Assembly (NCBI RefSeq): GCF_000154785.2
Contig: NC_015730.1
Span: 1,364,001 to 1,428,000, forward strand
Direction of reading: 5' to 3'
Length of the DNA stretch: 64,000 nucleotides
Source: Roseobacter litoralis Och 149
GTDB taxonomy: Bacteria; Pseudomonadota; Alphaproteobacteria; Rhodobacterales; Rhodobacteraceae
The notes beneath the pieces are model-generated. The model was not told the origin of the DNA. It did no database searches and was given only the letters and a program-made list of their open reading frames with translations. Below, one piece after another: positions 20,569 to 29,795 of this stretch; positions within the stretch are counted from its first letter, which is position 1; the number at the start of each line of letters is the position of its first letter. Position numbers and translations under genes: made by a program.

Positions 20569-21708
20569 TTAACCCTTCTGCGCCAGAATGCTGACGGTCT
20601 GGCCGGGCACCACGCGGTGCGCGCCTGTGGTGACGAAAACGCTGCCCTGCTCGAATGTGCCGCGCACAAAGGCGCGCTGGTCTTCAATATGAAGGATTTC
20701 CACGGCTGCCGGTGCCAGCTTGTCCTCGACCACCAGCATCAGTGTCCAAACGCTGCCCTCACCGGATTGCAGCGCATCGACAGGCACCCATGCGCCTTGC
20801 GCCGAGATCTCTGATCGCAAAACCAGCGACGCGCTTTGCCCGAACAGCATATTGCCCGGCCCCTCCAGCGCAAACAACGCGGTGCGTGTCCTCGTTACAG
20901 GATCAATGTCAGGCCGGATACGCGATAAATATGCGGGCAGAATCTGCTCTCCAAAGGATACTTCCACTGATCTGAGTTCATCCGCCGCGATGTCGAGGGG
21001 CAGGCCGACCCGCAGTTCAGGGGCGGAGGTTTCCATCAATCGGACAATAGGTTGACCGGCCTGAATCGTCTCGGCAGCGTCCACGTTTTGTGCCCCGACC
21101 TGCCCATCGAAGGGCGCATAGATCACTGATTTCTCAAGATTGATCTGCACCGATTTCAGTGCGGCATCAGTCTCGGCGATGCGGCTGGTCAGCTCATCGC
21201 GCGCGGCCAATGCATCATCGAGCCCGGCCTGACTGGTGAAACCCTGTCTTTGCAGTTCAACGGCGCGTGTCAAACGGGCCTCTGCCGAACTCAATTGCGC
21301 GGCAACCGCCCCACGGGACGCGCTGAGCCGCGTCGCCTCAGCATCAAGCAGATCCGTATCAAGACGGGCAATTTCCTGCCCCGCTGCGATACTGTCGCCC
21401 TCATCGACCGACAGGCTGACGATGCGTCCGCCAAGCTCAAAGGACAGGGACACATCTGCGCGCGCTTCGATCTGCCCCGTAAAGCGACGTGGCGTAGTAT
21501 AGCCCTGTTTCATGTCGATTGTTTGAACCTGAACGGGCAGGGGGAGCGCGGCGTCCGGTTCCGGCACAGCGCCCGCTCGGTCGCTCAACAGGCCGACGCC
21601 CATAACGACGGCAATGCCTGCAATACCAATGACACTGACGGTCAGGATCATGCGCGTCATTAAATTCAGCACCTTCATCGTCCACGTCTGTTTTGTTGTA
21701 CGGGCCAT
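20569..21708 (-). CDS. RND efflux periplasmic adaptor (membrane fusion protein)
   Basis: A 379-residue adaptor. The ATG at 21708 is chosen because AGGTGAGG lies 6 bases upstream; a GTG 12 bases earlier is within that ribosome site. An N-terminal membrane helix is at residues 15-40. The lipoyl-like half motif (GGRIVSLSVDEGDSIAAGQ), an alpha-helical hairpin (about residues 115-175) and a beta-barrel follow in the usual order. It links the pump to an outer-membrane channel. It is the first gene of a two-gene operon facing a TetR-family gene. Confidence 0.9.
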   Translation of the reverse strand: MARTTKQTWTMKVLNLMTRMILTVSVIGIAGIAVVMGVGLLSDRAGAVPEPDAALPLPVQVQTIDMKQGYTTPRRFTGQIEARADVSLSFELGGRIVSLSVDEGDSIAAGQEIARLDTDLLDAEATRLSASRGAVAAQLSSAEARLTRAVELQRQGFTSQAGLDDALAARDELTSRIAETDAALKSVQINLEKSVIYAPFDGQVGAQNVDAAETIQAGQPIVRLMETSAPELRVGLPLDIAADELRSVEVSFGEQILPAYLSRIRPDIDPVTRTRTALFALEGPGNMLFGQSASLVLRSEISAQGAWVPVDALQSGEGSVWTLMLVVEDKLAPAAVEILHIEDQRAFVRGTFEQGSVFVTTGAHRVVPGQTVSILAQKG

Positions 21709-21715
21709 ATGAAAC

Positions 21716-21750
21716 CTCACCTAAGTTAGCACCTCTAACATATGTTAGAG
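21716..21750. promoter_or_regulatory. Operator region: perfect 18-bp palindrome plus a 9-bp dyad between efflux operon and TetR gene
   Basis: CTCTAACATATGTTAGAG at 21733-21750 is a perfect palindrome, and CTAAGTTAG at 21721-21729 is a smaller dyad with the same TTAG half-sites. The spacing and position between divergent pump and TetR genes are what a TetR-family repressor operator should look like. An ATG inside the palindrome is not used as a start on this reading. Confidence 0.7.
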
Positions 21751-21795
21751 TCTCTTACTTTGACAAGGGTTACGTATTCTGAAAAAGAATGGATC

Positions 21796-22416
21796 ATGGA
21801 ACAGAGTAAAAATGCCGGAAAACGAGATAGTTATCATCACGGGGATCTCAGGTCTCAGCTGATTGAAGCCACACGCGCCCTTGTCGAGGAAAAAGGACCG
21901 GATCATTTTTCGGTGTCCGAGGCGTGTCGTCGTGCCGGTGTGTCCACGGCGGCTCCCTACAAGCATTTCGCGGATAAAAGCGGTATGCTGCGCGCGGTCG
22001 CCATGGAAGGAATGGTGCGCCAGCGCGAACAGCTTCTCGCTGAATTGCAGAAATACGAGCCCGGCACTTTGGGACGCATCGTTGGTATGGGCCGGGTCTA
22101 TGTCAATTTCGCTGTGGCCGAACCGGGTGTTTTTCGCCTGATGTTTGGCCTGTCCGAAGACCACGGGGATCACAGTGATCTCGTCGAGATGGGTGATGAC
22201 ACGTTTTTGGTCGTCAAAAAAGAAGTGGCGCGGTGCCGTGGGGCGGACGAGGTGTCCCCGCAGGACGAGCATCAGGCGTTTCTGTTGTGGAGCTTCGTGC
22301 ATGGTCTGTCTTTTTTGACAATTGACGGCAAGCTGACCGAAAAAAGAGTGACTGTGGATCTGGAGCCTCTCCTTGAGGATATCGCCCGGCGTGTCGTGAC
22401 CTCGACGATGGGGTGA
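21796..22416 (+). CDS. TetR/AcrR-family repressor of the adjacent efflux operon
   Basis: A 206-residue regulator. The start at 21796 (MEQSKNAGKR) is preferred since the upstream in-frame ATG lies inside the palindromic operator. The N-terminal helix-turn-helix (about residues 20-62, with VSEACRRAGVSTAAPYKHF) is typical of TetR proteins. The ligand domain follows and includes a TetR_C_33-like segment with EPGVFRLMF. It is divergent from the adaptor-pump operon, so it most likely represses both itself and the pump until a ligand binds. Confidence 0.88.
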   Translation: MEQSKNAGKRDSYHHGDLRSQLIEATRALVEEKGPDHFSVSEACRRAGVSTAAPYKHFADKSGMLRAVAMEGMVRQREQLLAELQKYEPGTLGRIVGMGRVYVNFAVAEPGVFRLMFGLSEDHGDHSDLVEMGDDTFLVVKKEVARCRGADEVSPQDEHQAFLLWSFVHGLSFLTIDGKLTEKRVTVDLEPLLEDIARRVVTSTMG

Positions 22417-22548
22417 CATCGGTACATGCAGTGCGGATCGGCAAGACCCCGCCGAGTGGTAAAACCTCTTTGATTTCAGCGGATAAACGGTGGACTGCAG
22501 GGCTATTCACTGTAAGTGTCGCGCCAAACGAATTTAAGGAGAGTGACC

Positions 22549-23328
22549 GTGAACAACCGAAGTCAGGCAGCCGTTGAAATTGCGCGGATCGGGGGCGAAC
22601 TGGCGCTGGAGTACTATCGGCGTCTCGGGTCCCTCGTCATCGAAGACAAAGGCCCACAGGATTTTGTGTCTGAGGCTGACAAGGCGGTCGAAACGCACAT
22701 CCGCAACATGATTATTGCCGCTTTCCCGGACGATGGCATTGTCGGCGAAGAAGACGCGCCAAAACCATCATCGACGGGCTATACATGGGTCATTGACCCG
22801 ATTGACGGGACCACAAATTTCATCTCCGGCATTCCCGCTTGGACAGTCGTCTTGGCTGTCGTGTTCGAAGACAAAACGCAGATCGGTGTGATTTTTGATC
22901 CCGTGCATAACGAGATGTTTGTGGCCAATCGCGGCGCGGGGGCCACTCTGAATGGTGCGCCTATGGCCTGTGCGAGCGACGCGCCGATTACCCGTGGGAC
23001 CGTTGGCACCGGCTATTCAAGCCGGATTTCCGCGCAGGCCTCTGCCGATGTGGTGCTGGCCATTCTGGAAAAGGGTGGCGTTTTTCACCGCAATGCGTCC
23101 GGCGCGCTGTCGCTGGCCTATGTGGCGTCGGGTCGGTTGCTTGGCTACATCGAAGAGCACATGAACGCATGGGATTGTTTGGCCGGCCAGTTGCTGATTG
23201 CCGAAGCCGGTGGGCAGATCGAGGATCAAAGTGCTAACCAGATGATTGCACAGGGTGGCCGCGTGATCGCTGGTGGGAATGCTGTTTTCGATGACCTGTT
23301 GAAAATTGCCGACACCACGTACAAATAG
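22549..23328 (+). CDS. Inositol-monophosphatase-family phosphatase
   Basis: A 259-residue Mg2+-dependent, lithium-sensitive-type phosphatase. The GTG at 22549 is chosen because GGAG lies 7 bases upstream; an earlier GTG at 22516 has no such site. Metal and substrate motifs are intact: EADKAVE, GEED, the hallmark WVIDPIDGTTNF, and the C-terminal WDCLAGQLLIAEAGG. Members hydrolyse inositol phosphates, histidinol phosphate or fructose 1,6-bisphosphate; sequence alone does not decide. It converges with the frcK-like gene, only 22 bp away. Confidence 0.88.
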   Translation: MNNRSQAAVEIARIGGELALEYYRRLGSLVIEDKGPQDFVSEADKAVETHIRNMIIAAFPDDGIVGEEDAPKPSSTGYTWVIDPIDGTTNFISGIPAWTVVLAVVFEDKTQIGVIFDPVHNEMFVANRGAGATLNGAPMACASDAPITRGTVGTGYSSRISAQASADVVLAILEKGGVFHRNASGALSLAYVASGRLLGYIEEHMNAWDCLAGQLLIAEAGGQIEDQSANQMIAQGGRVIAGGNAVFDDLLKIADTTYK

Positions 23329-23350
23329 ACCGTCGTGCATGGGGCACGGT

Positions 23351-23977
23351 CTAAGGGGCCGGTTTCTCGTGTATAATGCAATCAGGGGTCAGCAACGCGT
23401 TACGTGTGGTTTCAGCGTTCGGCATATCGTTTTGTTCGACCTTTGCCTGCGCATCCTCACGTGAAAACCCATGATCGTGCCAACGGGTTAGCAGGCGGTC
23501 GCGCAAAACATCGGGTGAGACGGACACATAGACGGCGAAATCCCATAGGGCGCGTAAATCGCGCCAATAGGGGGCGTCCAGAAGCAGGTAGTTGCCTTCG
23601 ACAATGACGGTGGTCGCGCTGGCCTCAGCGATGCCAGCGCCTGCCACGGCGCAATCAAGATGGCGGTCGAAGAGCGGGTAAACGACGTCGTCTTCGTTTT
23701 GTAAGCGCTGCAACAAGTGCTGCAGTCCTGCAACATCAAAGGTTTCGGGCGCGCCTTTGCGCGCGATCAACCCGCGTTCCCGCAGTATTCTATTGTCGAG
23801 ATGAAACCCGTCCATCGGCAGCGCGCAGCTGTTGGGCAGGTGATCTGCCAATGCATGCGCCAGCGTTGATTTCCCACTTGCAGGCGGACCCGCTAAAGCA
23901 ATCAGCCGCCTTTTGTTGCGAAAGGGCAGCGCCGTGATCCGCGTGGCGAGCGCCTCTACATCCCAGTCAAGCTGCAT
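23351..23977 (-). CDS. frcK: P-loop sugar/nucleoside kinase-like protein, FrcK-like
   Basis: A 208-residue kinase with the Walker A motif GPPASGKST near residue 30, a DGFH segment typical of the uridine-kinase/phosphoribulokinase fold, and the hydrophobic strand VIVEGNYLLLD as Walker B. It overlaps the end of the ABC ATPase gene by 11 bp, so it is translated as the last gene of the importer operon. The order binding protein-permease-ATPase-kinase copies the frcBCAK fructose locus of Sinorhizobium meliloti. The phosphorylated substrate is unproven. Confidence 0.78.
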   Translation of the reverse strand: MQLDWDVEALATRITALPFRNKRRLIALAGPPASGKSTLAHALADHLPNSCALPMDGFHLDNRILRERGLIARKGAPETFDVAGLQHLLQRLQNEDDVVYPLFDRHLDCAVAGAGIAEASATTVIVEGNYLLLDAPYWRDLRALWDFAVYVSVSPDVLRDRLLTRWHDHGFSREDAQAKVEQNDMPNAETTRNALLTPDCIIHEKPAP

Positions 23978-24740
23978 GGGCTCCGTCCGGCACGGTGGCC
24001 CCGGTCATATAGGCCACGGCATCCGACATGGAGTGATCTTTGGGGTCAACAACACAGAGGCGTTTGCCCAGACGGTGCACGTGAATGCGGTCTGCCACCT
24101 CAAAGACATGCGGCATGTTGTGACTGATCAGGATGATCGGGATGCCCCGGCTTTTGACGTCCTGAATGAGCTCCAGCACGCGGCGGCTTTCTTTGACGCC
24201 AAGGGCGGCGGTCGGCTCGTCCAGAATGATGACCTTGGAACCAAACGCCGCAGCGCGTGCAACCGCCACACCCTGACGTTGTCCACCCGAGAGCGTTTCG
24301 ACCGCCTGATTGATGTTCTGGATCGTCATCAACCCCAGTTCGGTCAGCTTTTCGCGCGCGATCTCTTCCATCTTTTTGCGGTCAAGCTGGCGTAGCACGC
24401 TGCCGCGAAATCCCGGTTTGCGCAGCTCGCGTCCCATGAACATATTATCGGCAATAGACAGGGCAGGTGACATGGCAAGTGTTTGATATACCGTCTCAAT
24501 CCCCGCATTGCGTGCGTCGATGGGCGAGTTGAACCGGACCTGCGCGCCTTCCAGTTCCACGACGCCTTCATCCGGTGTTACGGCACCTGAGACCGCTTTG
24601 ATCAACGTGCTTTTGCCCGCGCCATTGTCCCCGATGACGGCCAATATCTCGCCCGGCATCAGGTCAAAATCGCAGTGATCAAGGGCTGTGACCTTGCCGT
24701 AGCGTTTGACCAGCCCGCGGCCCTTTAAAATCGGTTCCAT
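23967..24740 (-). CDS. frcA: Sugar ABC importer ATP-binding protein, FrcA-like
   Basis: A 257-residue single-domain ATPase of the ribose/fructose (CUT2) type. Walker A is GDNGAGKST, the signature is LSGGQRQGVAVARA, and Walker B is VIILDEPTAALG. The ATG at 24740 overlaps the permease stop by one base (TAATG), so translation is coupled. Most CUT2 ATPases have two fused domains; a single-domain one is the form found in the frc system. It powers uptake through FrcC. Confidence 0.9.
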   Translation of the reverse strand: MEPILKGRGLVKRYGKVTALDHCDFDLMPGEILAVIGDNGAGKSTLIKAVSGAVTPDEGVVELEGAQVRFNSPIDARNAGIETVYQTLAMSPALSIADNMFMGRELRKPGFRGSVLRQLDRKKMEEIAREKLTELGLMTIQNINQAVETLSGGQRQGVAVARAAAFGSKVIILDEPTAALGVKESRRVLELIQDVKSRGIPIILISHNMPHVFEVADRIHVHRLGKRLCVVDPKDHSMSDAVAYMTGATVPDGAHAA

Positions 24741-25801
24741 TACGCGGCCACCTTCCTGATCCATTGGTCTACCGCAACAGCGGCGATAATCAGCGCGCCA
24801 ATCAGCAGGAACGTCCATTGCGCATCGGCGCCGAGCAAACGTAACCCAAGGGTGAACACCCCAACAATCAGCGCCCCAAAGAACGTGCCGAGGATCGACC
24901 CACGCCCGCCAAAGAGTGAAATACCCCCGATCACCACGGCTGTGATGCTTTCGATGTTCAAAAGCTGTCCCGATGTGGGCGAGACCGAGCCGATCCGCCC
25001 GATCAGCGCCCATCCGGCAAAGGCACAGATCAAACCGGCCAGCGCATAGACTGAAATCAGCGTCTTCTTGACGTTCACACCAGACAGGGCGGCGGCTTCA
25101 GGATCATCGCCCACCGCATAGACGTGGCGGCCCCAGGCGGTGTGTTTCAAAACATAGGCCAGCACAAGAACGAGGAGGAGCATAAACACAACCCCGAAGG
25201 TAAAGATGGCACCGCCAATGTTGAATTTCGTGCCCATCAATTGCAGCAAAGGGGCTTGTTCCGCGATGTCCTGACTTCGGATCGTTTCATTTGCGGAATA
25301 AAGGAAGTTGGCCGCCAGCACGATTTGCCACATGCCCAGCGTCACAATGAAGGGGGGCAGTTTCATAACGGCAATCAGCCAGCCATTCACAGCACCAATC
25401 ATCGTGCCAAAGGCCAGACCGCACACAATCGCGACTTCGACGGGCAGTCCATAGCGAAAACTGAATTGTCCCATGACCACGGATGAAATCACCGCGATGG
25501 CCCCGACGCTCAGGTCAATACCGGCGGTCAGGATCACCAGGCTTTGCGCAGCGGCAACGATCCCGACGATCTGGACCTGTTGCAGGATCAGTGTCAGCGC
25601 GAAGGGGGAAAAGAACTTTGTGCCCAGCAGAACGCCAAAGATGGCAATTGACGCAAGCAAGACAATCAGGGGCACGAGGGCAGGGGTCGTGTGCAGCGCA
25701 TGATGAAAACGGCTGACAAACCCCTTGCTGCCCGTATCGAACGAGGCAATCTCATTCGCAGCATCTGCGCTGGCGGCTTCGTAATTGTCGGGTCCGGACA
25801 T
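24740..25801 (-). CDS. frcC: Sugar ABC importer permease, FrcC-like
   Basis: A 353-residue inner-membrane permease of the CUT2/RbsC family with about ten helices after a roughly 40-residue hydrophilic N-terminus. Family motifs include ILTAGIDLSVGA near residue 115 and GGISLFGGRGS near residue 295. It lies between the binding-protein gene and the ATPase gene, separated from the former by a hairpin. Confidence 0.92.
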   Translation of the reverse strand: MSGPDNYEAASADAANEIASFDTGSKGFVSRFHHALHTTPALVPLIVLLASIAIFGVLLGTKFFSPFALTLILQQVQIVGIVAAAQSLVILTAGIDLSVGAIAVISSVVMGQFSFRYGLPVEVAIVCGLAFGTMIGAVNGWLIAVMKLPPFIVTLGMWQIVLAANFLYSANETIRSQDIAEQAPLLQLMGTKFNIGGAIFTFGVVFMLLLVLVLAYVLKHTAWGRHVYAVGDDPEAAALSGVNVKKTLISVYALAGLICAFAGWALIGRIGSVSPTSGQLLNIESITAVVIGGISLFGGRGSILGTFFGALIVGVFTLGLRLLGADAQWTFLLIGALIIAAVAVDQWIRKVAA

Positions 25802-25850
25802 TGTTGGCTCTCCTTTTGAGATGCCGTGACATCTGGTTTAAAACAACCAA

Positions 25851-25876
25851 GGGGGGCGGGTTAAAACGCGCCCCCC
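25851..25876 (-). terminator. Intercistronic hairpin between binding-protein and permease genes
   Basis: GGGGGGCG pairs with CGCCCCCC around a 10-base loop, just after the frcB-like stop. There is a short T-rich stretch on the minus strand. It probably limits read-through or stabilises the binding-protein message. Confidence 0.6.
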
Positions 25877-25910
25877 TCTAACGTGAATTGAGATTATTGC
25901 GGCTGCAGGA

Positions 25911-26930
25911 TCAACCCCAGCAAAGGTCCATGCCTTCTTTGGTATCGATGCTCTCCACACCATCTACAGGCTGGTCCGTGACAAGTGCGACGCCGGTGTC
26001 AAAGAACCCTTTGCCTTCTGTCGCCTCTGGCTTGCTGCCATCCTTGGCCCAGTTGGCAATCGCTTCGATGCCTTTTGAAGCCATCAGCAGCGGATATTGC
26101 TGAGACGTTGCACCGATCACCCCGTCCGCCACGTTCTGCACGCCGGGGCAGCCACCATCGACGGAGACGATCAGGACGTCATTTTCCCGGCCAATTGATT
26201 TCAAGGCTTCATAGGCCCCCGCTGCCGCAGGTTCGTTGATCGTGTAGACCACGTTGATCATCGGGTCCTTGGCGAGCAGGTTTTCCATGGCGCGACGTCC
26301 GCCTTCTTCGTTCCCGGCCGTCACATCATGGCCAACGATCCGTGGGTCTTCTTCATCGCCCCAGCGGTTCGGGTCTTTGACGTCGATTCCGAAACCGGTC
26401 ATGAAGCCCTGATCGCGCAGAACACCTACGGATGGTTGGCTCACCGCCAGATCCAGCATGCCGATCTTCGCCGTTGCAGCGGCATCACCGAGGGACGCAG
26501 CCGCCCATTTGCCGATCAACTCACCCGCGAGGAAGTTATCCGTGGCGAATGTCATATCCGCAGAATCGATTGGCTCCAGTGGTGTGTCCAGTGCGATAAC
26601 CAGCAAGCCCGCATCCCGCGCCTGCTGTACCGCAGGGACAATCGAGGATGTATCGGACGCTGTGAGCAGGATACCGTTCGCGCCGTTGGCAATGCAGGTT
26701 TCGATGGCTGCGACCTGCGTTTCATGGTCGCCATCCACTTTACCGGCATAAGAGTTCAGCGTGATCCCCAGTTCTTCCGCCTTGGCGGCGGCACCTTCGC
26801 GCATTTTAACGAAGAAAGGGTTCGTATCTGTTTTGGTAATCAGACAGGCGGAAACCGAATGCCCGTCCGCGGCGGCAGTACTTGCAGATGCAATCAGAGC
26901 GAGTGCGGTGCCAGCAATAAATCTTTTCAT
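25911..26930 (-). CDS. frcB: Sugar ABC importer periplasmic binding protein, FrcB-like
   Basis: A 339-residue exported protein. The start at 26930 (MKRFIAG) is chosen because GGAGG is 5 bases upstream. The signal peptide ends near residue 22. The mature protein is a periplasmic-binding-protein type I fold (Peripla_BP_4), with [19 protein letters not shown] near the N-terminus and [13 protein letters not shown] in the hinge region. It binds a monosaccharide; fructose is the best guess from the frcBCAK order and the ROK regulator. Confidence 0.9.
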   Translation of the reverse strand: MKRFIAGTALALIASASTAAADGHSVSACLITKTDTNPFFVKMREGAAAKAEELGITLNSYAGKVDGDHETQVAAIETCIANGANGILLTASDTSSIVPAVQQARDAGLLVIALDTPLEPIDSADMTFATDNFLAGELIGKWAAASLGDAAATAKIGMLDLAVSQPSVGVLRDQGFMTGFGIDVKDPNRWGDEEDPRIVGHDVTAGNEEGGRRAMENLLAKDPMINVVYTINEPAAAGAYEALKSIGRENDVLIVSVDGGCPGVQNVADGVIGATSQQYPLLMASKGIEAIANWAKDGSKPEATEGKGFFDTGVALVTDQPVDGVESIDTKEGMDLCWG

Positions 26931-27012
26931 GTGATCCTCCCAAACCATTGTGTGAACACGTTGTGTGACGTGCTTGACGCCGGACGGTGCTCTAATTCGC
27001 AGCGCGTGTCAA

Positions 27013-27037
27013 TTAATAAGTAAACTTGATTTATTAA
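27013..27037. promoter_or_regulatory. AT-rich dyad, candidate operator of the ROK regulator
   Basis: TTAATAA and TTATTAA form a 7-bp inverted repeat with an 11-base spacer in the gap between the divergent importer operon and the ROK gene. ROK repressors bind AT-rich dyads, so this is the best candidate site. Confidence 0.45.
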
Positions 27038-27079
27038 CTCCACTCCTGCAGCTTACTTCGGGTAATGCGAGGGAGCGGG

Positions 27080-28288
27080 ATGACCCAGTCACCTGTCATC
27101 AGGGCGTTGAATCACGGGGCCAATCAAAAGGGGCTGCGCGATTACAACGAGCGATTGATACTGTCGGTATTGCATCGCCACGGGGATTTGCCAGGCAGCG
27201 AGATTGCCCGAAAGACAAAGCTCTCGGCGCAAACAGTCTCCGTTATTCTGCGCAAACTTGAGGGTGACGGTTTGGTCACCAAGGGACGTCCCTCCAAGGG
27301 GCGCGTGGGTAAACCATCTGTTCCGATGGCGTTGAATCCAAAGGGTGCAATTTCAGTTGGATGTAAATTGGGTCGACGCGGCAGTGATGTGTTGCTGACC
27401 GACCTGAACGGGCAGATCTTGTTCAGAAAACACATCCAGTATGATCTGGCCTTGCCGCATGAGGTGTTTGCGTTCTTCCGGGATGCATTTTCTGATGGGG
27501 TGGGACACATCGGCCCGGAACTTGCCGGCAAACTCTGTGGTATTGGGATCGCCGCCCCGTTTGAAATCTGGAAATGGGGCGCTTCGGACGGCAATACGCC
27601 CGAGGAGTTTCTGTCGTGGAAAGATGTATCTTTTGAAAGCGAAGTGGCGCAATTCACCGATTTGCCGCTTTACATGGTGAATGACGCGACCAGCGCGTGC
27701 TGGGCCGAACAAATCTATGGTCGTGGCAAGGCCATGGACAATTTCGCCTACTTTTTCGTGTCGACTTTCATCGGTGGTGGCATCGTGCTTGGAAATTCGG
27801 TCTATGAAGGCAAGCTGGGAAATGCGGGGGCGTTTGGGCCACTTCGGGTCGGTAATAAGGCCGGGCAGACGCGGCAGCTGCTGGATGTGGCCTCCCTTCA
27901 TGTCCTTGAAACACGGCTGACACAAACGGGCCACGATCCTAAACAGCTCTGGTCGCAGCCTCAGGACTGGGATAAATTCAGCACGCACGTCGCTCCCTGG
28001 ATAGATGAGACCGCACATGGCATCGCGCAGGCCTGCATTTCAGCCTGTTCGGTTATCGATTTTGAATCTGTTTTGATCGACGGTTATTTTCCGGACTGGG
28101 TGCGCAGCGCGTTGGTTGAGGCCGTCGCGGCTTATGTAGGCAAAGAAGATAGCCGAGGTCTTATTCTTCCGAACATACTTGCGGGGCAGGTCGGTAGCGA
28201 GGCGCGCGGCATCGGTGCTGCATGCGTCCCAGTGTTCTCTCAGTATTTTCTGGTTTCAAAACCCATGGTGTCGAACGGCCACTTTTGA
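27080..28288 (+). CDS. ROK-family transcriptional regulator of the sugar importer
   Basis: A 402-residue protein with an N-terminal winged helix (about residues 20-85, with GSEIARKTKLSAQTVS) and a C-terminal ROK sugar-kinase-like domain. The ATP/sugar pocket has a modified phosphate motif (FVSTFIGGGIVLGN), and a full set of kinase residues is not evident. The start at 27080 follows a GAGGGAGCGGG ribosome site. It is divergent from the frcBCAK-like operon, so it most likely represses or activates that operon in response to the imported sugar. Confidence 0.88.
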   Translation: MTQSPVIRALNHGANQKGLRDYNERLILSVLHRHGDLPGSEIARKTKLSAQTVSVILRKLEGDGLVTKGRPSKGRVGKPSVPMALNPKGAISVGCKLGRRGSDVLLTDLNGQILFRKHIQYDLALPHEVFAFFRDAFSDGVGHIGPELAGKLCGIGIAAPFEIWKWGASDGNTPEEFLSWKDVSFESEVAQFTDLPLYMVNDATSACWAEQIYGRGKAMDNFAYFFVSTFIGGGIVLGNSVYEGKLGNAGAFGPLRVGNKAGQTRQLLDVASLHVLETRLTQTGHDPKQLWSQPQDWDKFSTHVAPWIDETAHGIAQACISACSVIDFESVLIDGYFPDWVRSALVEAVAAYVGKEDSRGLILPNILAGQVGSEARGIGAACVPVFSQYFLVSKPMVSNGHF

Positions 28289-28457
28289 TTGTGTCGCACG
28301 TCACGGTTAACCTATCGCGGTACTGAACGTGAGAAAGCAGGCAATTCATTGCGTATTTTAACAATTCATCCGCAGATTGGGCACATTCTTAACACTTTCC
28401 CACCCGATTAGACTAGCATATTAATAAACGTTAAGATCACTGGTAAGGGGAACTTTT

Positions 28458-29165
28458 GTGCCGTTTCAGCAGAACCGATCAGCAAAAATGATTGAACGCC
28501 TCGGCGCGACCGAGAACCTATCGATCGCGCGCAGTGTTGCCCTTGGACGAGATAACGCGAAAGGGTTGTTGCTGGGTTTAGCAGTTGGGGTTGCGCTCGC
28601 GCTGAGCACTATACCGGTCGCTGCGGCTGGGAATGGAGGCAGCGCGTTTCTTGTGGCTCAGAAGCCGGTGAAAGCGCCGTCCGGGTTTAACGGATTGTGC
28701 GCACGATATGATTGGGTTTGTTCTATGTCAGGAACGGGCTCTACACTCACATCCAAGCAATTGGAGCTCGCAAAATCTGTAAACCGGGCCGTGAACAAGG
28801 AGGTTCGAGAGATCGAAGACCTGCGCCAATACGGCAAGGAAGAGTATTGGGCATTGCCATCATACCGTGGCGGAGATTGCGAAGATCTGGTGCTACTGAA
28901 AAAGAAAATGCTGGTCGAACGAGGCGTTCCATCCAAATTGCTTTTGATCGCGACCGTTCTTGACCGTAAGTTGAAAAGCCATGCAGTTTTGGTATTGCGA
29001 ACAAAGAGCGGTGATCTGGTGCTCGATAATCTGACCAATAAGGTCAAGCCTTGGAAAGAAACCGGCTATACGTTTCTGAAACTCCAGAACCCCAAGTCGC
29101 TAAGCCGCTGGGATGCAGTTCTCGCGGGCGGCGTTATTTCGGACCGGCCGACCGCCTCTCGTTAA
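28458..29165 (+). CDS. Transglutaminase-like cysteine peptidase (BTLCP), LapG-like
   Basis: A 235-residue protein. The GTG start at 28458 follows AAGGGGA. A membrane segment or signal lies at about residues 36-57 after an unusually long basic N-terminus. The catalytic triad of bacterial transglutaminase-like cysteine proteases is present: cysteine in GGDCEDL, histidine in KSHAVLVL and aspartate in LVLDNL. In Pseudomonas, LapG of this family cleaves a surface adhesin when cyclic-di-GMP falls. No large adhesin or LapD is adjacent here, so that role is inferred. A GGDEF-EAL gene is 2.3 kb away. Confidence 0.85.
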   Translation: MPFQQNRSAKMIERLGATENLSIARSVALGRDNAKGLLLGLAVGVALALSTIPVAAAGNGGSAFLVAQKPVKAPSGFNGLCARYDWVCSMSGTGSTLTSKQLELAKSVNRAVNKEVREIEDLRQYGKEEYWALPSYRGGDCEDLVLLKKKMLVERGVPSKLLLIATVLDRKLKSHAVLVLRTKSGDLVLDNLTNKVKPWKETGYTFLKLQNPKSLSRWDAVLAGGVISDRPTASR

Positions 29166-29191
29166 AGGTAAGAGTTCACGTTCCGTGATGC

Positions 29192-29236
29192 AAAAAAAGG
29201 GGCACACAAATGTTTGTATTTGTGTGCCCCTTTTTA
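29192..29236. terminator. Strong bidirectional terminator
   Basis: A 12-bp perfect stem (GGGGCACACAAA pairing with TTTGTGTGCCCC) is flanked by A7 and T5. It serves both the LapG-like gene and the convergent secreted-protein gene. Confidence 0.9.
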
Positions 29237-29270
29237 TTTCCAGCGATAAGCGCGCCGGCGTAAATCTGAG

Positions 29271-29630
29271 TTACCCAGGAAGTCCGCTGCCGTCACCACC
29301 ACTCGGACCATTACCCGGGTTTCCGGTCTGTCCACCGTTTTGACCATCGGAAGAATCTCCACGATCTCCGGGCGTGCCTGGGCTGGTTGAGATCGTAGCG
29401 GTTGGCCGATCTGTGAGCGACAATGCGCTGTCAGGGCAGGACTCAAACATGCGCCGCAAAATGTCATCATAGTCTGCGCGATTGGTAATCCGTTGGACTA
29501 CATTCGCAGGAATTTTCTCCCAGTTGCACATATCCCATCTGTTGGTCTGCTCTGCGCTTGCCGAAGCCATAGAGGCAAGCAGGAGGGCTGAGGACAAAAC
29601 GGCGGCTTTTGAGTAAACAGAGATTCTCAT
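29271..29630 (-). CDS. Small secreted protein with Gly/Asp/Ser/Pro-rich tail, unknown function
   Basis: A 119-residue protein starting MRISVYSKAAV at 29630, with AAAGG 9 bases upstream. A signal peptide ends near residue 26 (SASA|EQ). The mature part has two cysteines, in DMCNW and ESCPD, which could form a disulfide, then about 45 residues of low-complexity Gly, Pro, Asp and Ser. No family was recognised. It shares the terminator with the LapG-like gene and follows the VPLPA-CTERM gene on the same strand. Confidence 0.6.
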   Translation of the reverse strand: MRISVYSKAAVLSSALLLASMASASAEQTNRWDMCNWEKIPANVVQRITNRADYDDILRRMFESCPDSALSLTDRPTATISTSPGTPGDRGDSSDGQNGGQTGNPGNGPSGGDGSGLPG

Positions 29631-29795
29631 TTTAATTACCTTTCGGGTCGTATTTGTGGGTGGGGGGCGTGGTATTGACGATGCGTCAGTTGGAACCATG
29701 CCCCATCAAGTGTGTGTGGGCGATCTGAATGTGTCTGCGTTCTCACGGTGAAAACGCTTGGTTTCGGACAGTTACATGAGCAACCGCCTCGCGTT

